From Deltaproteobacteria bacterium (GTDB lineage: Bacteria; Desulfobacterota; Dissulfuribacteria; Dissulfuribacterales; UBA3076), in contig JALTHV010000385.1 of assembly GCA_027004315.1 (NCBI GenBank), forward strand, positions 1-5,922: a stretch of DNA of 5,922 bases, in the 5' to 3' direction. A program made the translations under genes and the position numbers. Every line of letters starts with the position of its first letter. The first letter of the stretch is position 1. The notes under the pieces are model-generated. The model ran no database searches, was not told the DNA's origin, and was given only the letters and a program-made list of their open reading frames with translations. This document shows positions 1-4,726 of this stretch, one piece after another.

Positions 1-342
1 ACAGGGCTACTATTAGGGAGAGGATCTGGCTATAAGGCATATTGGGCACAAGATAGCATCCTATGGCTCCAGAGAAAAGGAATTCTGAGGCCTTTGCAGC
101 ACGGGCCCTCCCCGTTCCAAAAGAAGCGTAACTTCTCAATAAGTCCTGGCAACTTCGATGTAATCGATCACAGGGAGCTTCTTTTGGAAACGATTTGCGT
201 TAGCCCTGTAGTTTTCTTGGTTTTTGCAGCATGGGAGACCCCGGCTCCGGAGCGCAGCGGAGGAGAACGGGGAGGGTCCCATGCTGCAAAAACCTTAGAA
301 AACAAGGGGCGAGAGTATGTTGGAAAAAGAAGCTCCCTGTGA
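1..342 (+). CDS. 3' end of an unrecognised upstream gene, tail replaced by inserted element
   Basis: Frame 1 is open from the first base of the window to a TGA at 340-342, so this is the C-terminal part of a gene that begins upstream. The first 42 codons (TGLLLGRGSGYKAYWAQDSI, then LWLQRKGILRPL...) lie before palindromic element A. All later codons are read from that element, so about 70 residues of the present tail are foreign. Removing element A and one copy of its 8-bp direct repeat joins codon 42 to HPKSGG and a TGA at 409-411, one base before the TTG start of the next gene. That tidy stop/start junction is the main reason to believe the frame is coding. I do not recognise the protein family from 42 residues. 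One caution is that 89-117 resembles the interior of element A, so part of this region may itself be repeat-derived. Confidence 0.5.
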   Translation, partial: TGLLLGRGSGYKAYWAQDSILWLQRKGILRPLQHGPSPFQKKRNFSISPGNFDVIDHRELLLETICVSPVVFLVFAAWETPAPERSGGERGGSHAAKTLENKGREYVGKRSSL

Positions 343-383
343 TCGATTACCAAAAATGATGCCCCAACTTATTGAGAAGTTAC
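128..383. mobile_element. Palindromic MITE copy A (256 bp), IS66-type ends, 8-bp target duplication
   Basis: The ends are a perfect 17-bp inverted repeat, GTAACTTCTCAATAAGT at 128-144 and its complement at 367-383. Exact 8-bp direct repeats AAAGAAGC flank it at 120-127 and 384-391. Inside, further inverted arms pair 160-185 with 325-350 (26 bp, perfect) and 211-236 with 277-303 (one small indel), so the element is close to one long palindrome around a GC-rich centre at about 237-276. GTAA termini and 8-bp duplications are the known signature of IS66-family insertion sequences. There is no transposase, so this would be a non-autonomous derivative. The internal arm at 160-178 also begins GTAATCGATCACA, which resembles the ends of copies B-D, so A may be a composite or nested element. 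It sits in the 3' end of the upstream gene and leaves the Shine-Dalgarno sequence of the next gene untouched. Confidence 0.85.
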
Positions 384-401
384 AAAGAAGCACCCTAAAT
401 C

Positions 402-407
402 AGGAGG
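402..407 (+). promoter_or_regulatory. Ribosome binding site deciding a TTG start
   Basis: A perfect AGGAGG lies 5 nt before an in-frame TTG at 413-415. No other in-frame start of the nuclease gene (ATG at 317, 356, 359 or 449) has an equally good site, although 317 has AAGGGG nearby within element A. This Shine-Dalgarno sequence would also overlap the last codons of the upstream gene if element A were removed. Confidence 0.65.
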
Positions 408-412
408 ATGAC

Positions 413-1072
413 TTGATATCTGGGTATGGTCCCATTGGTGACCAGTTAATGTCCATATACAGGCACCTCTTTGCGGCCTTTGGGCCGCAGGGCTGGTGGC
501 CAGGTACCTCTCCATTTGAGGTATGTGTCGGTGCAATCTTGACCCAAAATACCAACTGGGGAAACGTAGAGAAGGCTATTTCAAACCTCAAAGGCAGAAA
601 TCTCATGAGTCCAAGGGCCATCTATGGATTGCCTAGGGAGTCGCTTGCCGAAATTATACAGCCAGCAGGTTACTACAATATAAAGGCAGGAAGGCTCCAA
701 AATTTTGTGACCTTTCTGGTAGAAAAATTTGATGCGAACCTGGATGTCATGTTTGCAACAGGCATTGAGCTATTGAGGCCCATGCTCCTTGGCATAAAGG
801 GCATAGGTCCTGAGACTGCAGACAGCATCCTGCTCTATGCAGGAAGGCTACCCAGTTTTGTAGTGGATGTCTATACGGTAAGGGCACTTACGAGGCATGA
901 TCTTATAGATGAATATGCCAACTATGATGAAATCCGCTCTCTATTCATGGATCACCTTCCAACCGATGTGGGACTCTATAACGAGTATCATGCCCTGTGG
1001 GTTGCCCTTGGTAAAAATTATTGTAAAAAGACCAGACCAAGGTGTGAGAAATGTCCACTAAATGGGCTGTAA
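413..1072 (+). CDS. Endonuclease III-related HhH-GPD protein (COG2231 type) with incomplete FeS cysteine set
   Basis: This is a 219-residue protein from the TTG start. It resembles the HhH-GPD family of base-excision DNA glycosylases, in the subgroup described as related to endonuclease III. Visible features are the N-terminal WWPGTSPFEVCVGAILTQNT stretch (about 28-47), the helix-hairpin-helix LLGIKGIGPETADS (about 125-138), and the catalytic-Asp segment FVVDVYTVR with D152. The lysine that makes Nth a bifunctional lyase is replaced by E134, so any glycosylase activity should be monofunctional. The C-terminal FeS-loop pattern C204-X6-C211-X2-C214 is present, but the protein stops where the fourth cysteine is expected. 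The TAA stop is supplied by the end of element B; without B the protein would run five residues further (LSRGG), still without a fourth cysteine. An ATG at 317 would add 32 residues encoded by element A and its flank, which I judge artefactual. ATG 449 is a shorter alternative. The family call is confident; the substrate is not inferable. Confidence 0.88.
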   Translation: MISGYGPIGDQLMSIYRHLFAAFGPQGWWPGTSPFEVCVGAILTQNTNWGNVEKAISNLKGRNLMSPRAIYGLPRESLAEIIQPAGYYNIKAGRLQNFVTFLVEKFDANLDVMFATGIELLRPMLLGIKGIGPETADSILLYAGRLPSFVVDVYTVRALTRHDLIDEYANYDEIRSLFMDHLPTDVGLYNEYHALWVALGKNYCKKTRPRCEKCPLNGL

Positions 1073-1214
1073 TGTTCATGTCCCGTCCAGCGGTAGCCTT
1101 TTGGAGGGTTTCAGTGCGGATTAATGGGCAGAGTGCCCTGATCTTGTGCATCAAGCGATGCTCCTGAAACCCTTCAAAAGGCTACCGCTGGACGGGGAGA
1201 ATGTGAACGGTTAC
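1069..1214. mobile_element. Palindromic MITE copy B (146 bp), IS66-type ends, 8-bp target duplication
   Basis: The element starts GTAATGTTCA and ends TGAACGGTTAC. Exact 8-bp direct repeats AATGGGCT flank it at 1061-1068 and 1215-1222. Long arms at 1082-1114 and 1164-1196 are complementary over 33 bp with one mismatch and contain the shared motif CCAGCGGTAGCC. The loop between them holds two small hairpins (GGGCA/TGCCC near 1126-1138 and GCATC/GATGC near 1148-1161). No protein is encoded. The termini and duplication length match IS66-family behaviour. The left end supplies the TAA stop of the nuclease gene. The element lies between that gene and the small-protein gene, so a strong RNA hairpin would form in any transcript crossing it. 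Confidence 0.9.
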
Positions 1215-1272
1215 AATGGGCTTTTGTCCAGGGGTGGCTAAGGTGATCTTAGAGGATTTTTTCTTGCCAACT

Positions 1273-1278
1273 AGGAGG
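1273..1278 (+). promoter_or_regulatory. Ribosome binding site choosing ATG 1286 over ATG 1280
   Basis: AGGAGG ends only one base before the ATG at 1280, which is too close, but 7 nt before the in-frame ATG at 1286. The spacing therefore favours the start MRKIPIDKLEPG. Confidence 0.75.
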
Positions 1279-1285
1279 AATGACT

Positions 1286-1579
1286 ATGCGAAAAATTCCT
1301 ATAGATAAACTTGAGCCCGGGATGAAACTTGCGAGGTCTATAACCAAAGGGAATATGGTTTTACTCGGCAAAGATACAGAACTGGCAGAGACCTTGATAA
1401 GGAGAATCCAAAATATAGGAGTCGATAGTGTCTATATTTACGGGCCATCTCAACAAGGCATACCGAAAGATGAAGCACTTACTCAAATGGAAGAGAGATT
1501 TAAAAATATTGAGAACAGGCCCTATATGAATCTGTTAAAAGATGTAGTAAGAGAACATATAGAAGGCTTATATGATTGA
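1286..1579 (+). CDS. Small protein resembling the N-terminal segment of HD-domain signalling proteins
   Basis: This is a 97-residue soluble protein starting MRKIPIDKLEPGMKLARSI. The first 50 or so residues, with the K(L)xPGMxLAR motif, a short strand, LLGKDTELAETLIRRIQNIG and VDSVYIY, look like the small domain found ahead of HD-GYP and related HD phosphodiesterases (DUF3391-like). Here it stands alone. The remainder (about 60-97) is a charged, probably helical tail ending in EHIEGLYD. Its stop overlaps the start of the HDOD gene by 8 bp, so the two are translated together and probably act together. I infer a regulatory or partner role for the HDOD protein, as a split form of what is one chain elsewhere. 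No catalytic residues are evident. The similarity is from memory of the motif, so the domain call is moderate and the gene call strong. Confidence 0.85.
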   Translation: MRKIPIDKLEPGMKLARSITKGNMVLLGKDTELAETLIRRIQNIGVDSVYIYGPSQQGIPKDEALTQMEERFKNIENRPYMNLLKDVVREHIEGLYD

Positions 1580-2408
1580 GATGACCACAAAAAGTCTGCG
1601 CAGGAAGGTTGAGAATATCGACAGCCTTCCAACGATCCCAAGTACCCTGAAGCAAATTTCAAAAATTATAGGAGATCCTTCAATATCTCTGAAAAAGATC
1701 GGCGAGTTTATATCGAATGACCCTGCCTTGACTACCAAGGTCCTGAAAATGGTTAATTCGGCATTTTATGGTTTCCCTGGTAGAATTTCTTCTGTATCTC
1801 ATGCAACTGTACTCCTCGGTTCGAATGTCATAAGGGGATTGATTGTCGGTGTCTCTGTATTTGAAGTCATGCAGAAGGCCATGCTCGGACTCTGGCAACA
1901 TTCTCTCGGATGTGCCGTTACATCAAGGATAATGGCCAAGAGGAAGGGGTTGAAGAACTATGATGACGTCTATGTCGCAGGACTGCTCCATGATATAGGA
2001 AAGGTCATTTTAATCCTTGAATTCTCAAAGGAATACAAGAAGGCAATGAATGAAGCAGAAATCAAGGATATTACAATTTTTGAGGCAGAAAGAGACCACT
2101 TTGTTACTAATCATGCCTATATAGGATCCTGGTTGGCAGAAAAATGGCTCTTCCCTCGCAACTTGATAGAGGTCATAAAATATCATCATAATCCACGTCT
2201 CTCAAAAAATGCTCCCATCGAAACTGCAATTGTTCATCTGGCCGATATCCTCATAAGGGCAATGGGAGTGGGTTTTGCTGGGGATTCCTTTGTGCCTGCG
2301 GTAGATCCAATTGCTTTTGAGGCCCTTAATCTGAGTAAAATGGACCTAAAAGAGATACTAAAAGAAATGGAAGATTCTCTGGAACTGACGGAAGAAGTAT
2401 ATCTATAA
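1572..2408 (+). CDS. HDOD-domain signalling protein retaining HD-type metal ligands
   Basis: This is a 278-residue protein without membrane segments. The N-terminal half has the HDOD pattern: LPTIPSTLKQISKII (19-33), then ISNDPALTTKVLKMVNSAFY (48-67), and VSHATVLLGSNVIRGL (75-90). Canonical HDOD domains often lack the catalytic HD pair, but here it is present as GLLHDIGK (H140, D141). It is accompanied by WQH (H110), NHAYIG (H181), YHH (H205, H206) and HLAD (D225), the usual spread of metal ligands in HD phosphohydrolases. Whether it hydrolyses a nucleotide is unknown. The start is ATG 1572, with AGAAGG 5 nt upstream; ATG 1581 is an alternative. It overlaps the small-protein gene by 8 bp and precedes the GGDDF gene by 2 bp, which indicates one operon. 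HDOD proteins are generally placed in bacterial signalling, including control of motility and second messengers. The partner GGDDF gene fits that context. Confidence 0.92.
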   Translation: MIEMTTKSLRRKVENIDSLPTIPSTLKQISKIIGDPSISLKKIGEFISNDPALTTKVLKMVNSAFYGFPGRISSVSHATVLLGSNVIRGLIVGVSVFEVMQKAMLGLWQHSLGCAVTSRIMAKRKGLKNYDDVYVAGLLHDIGKVILILEFSKEYKKAMNEAEIKDITIFEAERDHFVTNHAYIGSWLAEKWLFPRNLIEVIKYHHNPRLSKNAPIETAIVHLADILIRAMGVGFAGDSFVPAVDPIAFEALNLSKMDLKEILKEMEDSLELTEEVYL

Positions 2409-2410
2409 TA

Positions 2411-3355
2411 ATGAATACCATTGTAGTTATCTCTCAAGATATTGTTCTGACAAATATTATAGACAGTACCTTGAAAAATCTGTACAAGACACTTGTCTTC
2501 AGTAAGATGCAGCCTGCCTTGGATTATATCTATAATTCTATGCCAGATCTGATGATTTTTGCCATCGATATGGATGGCTCTTCCACAATCAATATTCTTA
2601 ATGATCTGAAGGAAGATCCCATGTTTAATCAATTGCCTGTCCTTGCTATCTTGCCTGATCAGTTTACATTTTCCAGGTGGGATTCCTTTTTTGCTGAAGA
2701 CTATATATGGGAGAGTGACCTTGAGAAAGAGATACTTATAAGGGTCAATTTATGTATTCTCAGATCGAAAAGGGTCGTTGAGATCAATCCGCTAACAAGG
2801 CTTCCAGGGAATATTTCAATAAACAGGCAGATACAGGACAGACTTGATAGAGGCAAAGATTTTGCCTTTGCGTATGCGGATCTTGATTACTTCAAACCAT
2901 TCAACGACTATTATGGGTTCAGCCGTGGAGATGAAGTTATAAGACTGACCGGTCGTCTCATCCTGAATATTGTAAGGAATAAGCAGCCCAACGACAGCTT
3001 TATAGGACACATAGGAGGCGACGATTTTATATTTATAATGGATTCAGCCCTGATAGAAGAGACATCCCAGGAAATCATAGATGCCTTTGACAAGATTATC
3101 CCCACTTTCTATGACCCTGAAGACAGGATAAAGAATTGCATTGAATCCCTTGACCGACAGGGACGTCTGAGGACATTTCCTATAATAAGTATCTCCATAG
3201 GGGCTATAGACATCAAATCTGGGATGTTTTCACACTATGGTGAAATCACAGGGCAGGCATCAGAGATGAAAAAATACGCCAAGCAGTTCAAGGGCAGTTG
3301 CTGTCGCCTGGATAGGAGAGAGGTAACTGTTCCCATTTCCCCCGGCCAGGAGTAG
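2411..3355 (+). CDS. Response-regulator-like protein with C-terminal GGDEF (GGDDF) domain
   Basis: This is a 314-residue cytoplasmic protein. Residues 1-115 resemble a receiver domain: strand MNTIVVISQD, possible phosphoacceptor D53 in FAIDMDG, and strand LPVLAILP. The acidic pocket is reduced to D10, and the usual switch lysine region reads DYIWES, so phosphorylation may be impaired. A linker containing INPLTRLPGN (125-134) leads into a GGDEF-type domain with AYADLDYFKPFNDYYGFSRG (154-173, metal Asp D157) and the active-site loop GHIGGDDF (199-206). The standard GGDEF is GGDDF here, an Asp-for-Glu change seen in part of the family. No RxxD inhibitory site precedes it. Diguanylate cyclase activity is plausible but unproven. 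The start lies 2 bp after the HDOD stop with no clear Shine-Dalgarno sequence, implying translational coupling. The last ten or so residues (VTVPISPGQE) and the stop are encoded by element C, so the natural C-terminus has probably been replaced. Confidence 0.9.
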   Translation: MNTIVVISQDIVLTNIIDSTLKNLYKTLVFSKMQPALDYIYNSMPDLMIFAIDMDGSSTINILNDLKEDPMFNQLPVLAILPDQFTFSRWDSFFAEDYIWESDLEKEILIRVNLCILRSKRVVEINPLTRLPGNISINRQIQDRLDRGKDFAFAYADLDYFKPFNDYYGFSRGDEVIRLTGRLILNIVRNKQPNDSFIGHIGGDDFIFIMDSALIEETSQEIIDAFDKIIPTFYDPEDRIKNCIESLDRQGRLRTFPIISISIGAIDIKSGMFSHYGEITGQASEMKKYAKQFKGSCCRLDRREVTVPISPGQE

Positions 3356-3406
3356 CCTTTGGCCGGGGACGTGGACGGTTGCAACAGGAGGGGTGTGAAT
3401 GGTTAC
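3323..3406. mobile_element. Palindromic repeat copy C (84 bp), same family, spans two convergent stop codons
   Basis: The ends are GTAACTGTTCCCA at the left and TGTGAATGGTTAC at the right, imperfect inverted repeats with GTAA/TTAC tips like copies A and B. A central hairpin pairs CCCCGGCCA (3340-3348) with TGGCCGGGG (3360-3368) around an 11-nt loop carrying GGAGTAGCC. The right half, from GGCCGGGGAC through ACAGGAGGGG to TGTGAA, matches the reverse complement of copy D closely. I see no 8-bp direct repeat at the flanks (GGAGAGAG against GATTCGAT), so the copy is old, rearranged or not a simple insertion. It provides the tail and stop of the plus-strand GGDDF gene, and its right-end GTAA gives the TAA stop of the minus-strand creatininase-family gene. 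Its hairpin lacks a T run, so I do not call it a terminator. Confidence 0.75.
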
Positions 3407-4113
3407 GATTCGATCCTGTTTACCAATTCTAACAGGACCTCAATTTCCTTCTCTAATAGGGTCTTGCCCTTTTCACGAGAGGCCTTTGAAGGATCACCCC
3501 AGACACCTCCAGGCCAAAATTTCTTTTTGTCTCTAACCAATATATGCATGGGAAAGGAGGGATACTCTTCCGGACTCGTGCCATCTACATGCATTGGCCT
3601 CAAGTGGAGCATCAGGGAGGTCTCTACCTCACCAGCATGTGAATCACCTTCTGTCTCTACAATATTATCAGGGATTTTGGCTATCAGATCGAGGATAGAT
3701 AATACTGCCACCTGACTTTCTTTAAACCTGGCCAATATCTCCTCCCCTGCATCTATAAGAGTTGCCATATGGGTGCCACCTGCATGGCCGGAAAGGAGGA
3801 TAAAATTTCTGAACCCCTTATTATAGAAAGACCCTGCAAGCTCTATAGTAAGCATTCTTAGAGTATTAGCCGATATAGTAATTGTACCGGCATGTTGATT
3901 TGTGCTTCGGCAAAGCCCATACCATACTGGTGGCGCGACAAAAAGTGGATGATGCTCACTTGCTTTCTTCGATAATTCGTATACATGGATAGTATCAGTC
4001 CCCAATGGGAGATGCTGTCCGTGTTCTTCAACAGAGCCAAAGGGGATTATTATGGTACGAGTTTTAGATAGCCCATTTACAAGGGCAGGCATGGTAAGTT
4101 CTTCTATAATCAT
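3403..4113 (-). CDS. Creatininase-family metal-dependent amidohydrolase
   Basis: This is a 236-residue soluble protein, a usual length for the creatininase superfamily (creatininase, FAPy deformylase ArfB, mycofactocin protein MftE). The metal-binding motifs are intact: PFGSVEEHGQHLPLGTDT (E29, H31, D40), LLSGHAGGTH (H110, in place of the common NGHGGN) and DSHAGEVETSLML (H159, E162). The C-terminal segment GGVWGDPSKASREKG (202-216) is also typical. Members hydrolyse cyclic amides or act in cofactor maturation; the substrate cannot be assigned here because no cofactor pathway genes are nearby. It is convergent with the GGDDF gene, and its TAA stop comes from the GTAA tip of element C. There is no Shine-Dalgarno sequence before the ATG, but a promoter-like TTGACA lies close upstream, so the message may be leaderless. 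Confidence 0.93.
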   Translation of the reverse strand: MIIEELTMPALVNGLSKTRTIIIPFGSVEEHGQHLPLGTDTIHVYELSKKASEHHPLFVAPPVWYGLCRSTNQHAGTITISANTLRMLTIELAGSFYNKGFRNFILLSGHAGGTHMATLIDAGEEILARFKESQVAVLSILDLIAKIPDNIVETEGDSHAGEVETSLMLHLRPMHVDGTSPEEYPSFPMHILVRDKKKFWPGGVWGDPSKASREKGKTLLEKEIEVLLELVNRIES

Positions 4114-4119
4114 GGATGA

Positions 4120-4148
4120 AATTTACTTTTTATATTTAAATTTGTCAA
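4120..4148 (-). promoter_or_regulatory. Candidate sigma70-type promoter of the creatininase-family gene
   Basis: On the minus strand there is a perfect TTGACA (4143-4148), a 17-nt AT-rich spacer and TAAATT (4120-4125, 4 of 6 matches to TATAAT). Transcription would begin at or within a few bases of the ATG at 4111-4113, consistent with the absence of a ribosome binding site. This is a motif match only. Confidence 0.4.
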
Positions 4149-4198
4149 TTTGTCCTGTATGAGCAGCATGGACGGGGAATAAAAAATGCTTGCCACTA

Positions 4199-4212
4199 CT
4201 CAACAGGTTGAG
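4199..4212. promoter_or_regulatory. Short perfect palindrome in the divergent intergenic region
   Basis: CTCAAC-AG-GTTGAG is a 6-bp-arm palindrome in the middle of the 194-bp AT-rich space between the creatininase-family gene and the 100-residue gene. It could be an operator acting on either gene. Chance occurrence is quite possible. Apart from the promoter candidate, I see nothing else definite in this space. Confidence 0.2.
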
Positions 4213-4307
4213 CTAAAATGTATAAAAATATAGGTATCCTTCATTTTGTAGTTTACATTTTTCAATAAGGATGCCAAGTTATATTAAAATTCATGTGAGG
4301 GATCTTC

Positions 4308-4610
4308 ATGGGCGAGATCGTAAATATAAGAGACAGAAAGCGCTCTGATCGTGGACATAGCTACAGACTCGAAAGAATAAAGGAAGAATTGGCAAGATAT
4401 TATGACATTGATCTAGATTACCTTATGGCTTCGGAACCTGTCAGCAACCTTACTATCGATCAGTTTGAAAACCTGACTGAGGGTATTCTATCTGTAATCG
4501 ACGATTTTTTGGAGGAATACCCCAAAGTCACTCTTCATGACATTCTATACATCCTTGAAAATGTAAAAGACATAATCAGAGAAAATGCCCCTTCTGACGA
4601 AGGTGCTTAG
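4308..4610 (+). CDS. Unrecognised 100-residue soluble protein
   Basis: The gene starts at ATG 4308, with GAGG at 4297-4300 about 7 nt upstream. I do not recognise the family. The N-terminal 25 residues are strongly basic (IRDRKRSDRGHSYRLERIKE). The rest is acidic and mostly helix-compatible, with hydrophobic positions spaced as in amphipathic helices (SNLTIDQFENLTEGILSVID, then LHDILYILENVKDII), and ends DEGA. There is no signal peptide, membrane segment or cysteine. It is the first gene to the right of the divergent intergenic region and lies about 115 bp before exonuclease III on the same strand, so co-transcription is possible. Its codon use looks like that of its neighbours. A basic head with an acidic helical body could suit a small regulator or adaptor, but that is only a guess. 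Confidence 0.75.
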   Translation: MGEIVNIRDRKRSDRGHSYRLERIKEELARYYDIDLDYLMASEPVSNLTIDQFENLTEGILSVIDDFLEEYPKVTLHDILYILENVKDIIRENAPSDEGA

Positions 4611-4726
4611 CAGATCCATTTCATTTCTCTTTTGCATGCCTTTTGCCTTGCATCTTTGGCAAACTTGGCTGCTGCATTGATGAATACATAAATGATTTTT
4701 CGAATATCTCTGGAATGGGGCTAAAA

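Noticed and set aside
168..353. Minus-strand reading frame of 61 codons
   Set aside because: It is the mirror image of the plus-strand frame created by the palindrome of element A, not a gene.
317..412. N-terminal extension of the nuclease gene from ATG 317
   Set aside because: Codons up to 383 lie inside element A, and the next three belong to its target duplication. The family domain begins near residue 45 of that reading. TTG 413 has a perfect AGGAGG at good spacing.
1069..1214. Integron attC-like site or cassette array
   Set aside because: The palindromic elements have exact 8-bp target duplications and GTAA tips, and lack the RYYYAAC/GTTRRRY core pair expected of attC sites.
1223..1272. 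Promoter for the small-protein/HDOD/GGDDF operon
   Set aside because: TTGTCC near 1224 has no convincing -10 partner. The cluster may be read from upstream.
2234..2632. Minus-strand frame of 132 codons
   Set aside because: It runs antisense across the end of the HDOD gene and the start of the GGDDF gene, both well supported.
3340..3368. Intrinsic bidirectional terminator between the convergent genes
   Set aside because: The GC-rich hairpin is strong, but neither side has a T run. It is better explained as the core of repeat C, although it could still affect transcript ends.
3359..3715. Plus-strand frame of 118 codons
   Set aside because: It lies antisense to the creatininase-family gene and partly in element C, with no family features or ribosome binding site.
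4643..4726. TTG start giving exonuclease III 28 extra residues
   Set aside because: The extra residues do not resemble the family N-terminus and there is no ribosome binding site; ATG 4727 fits the usual start.
4611..4726. Regulatory element between the 100-residue gene and exonuclease III
   Set aside because: Only a small TTTGCC/GGCAAA inverted repeat with a 10-nt loop is visible, with no T run or promoter match good enough to call.
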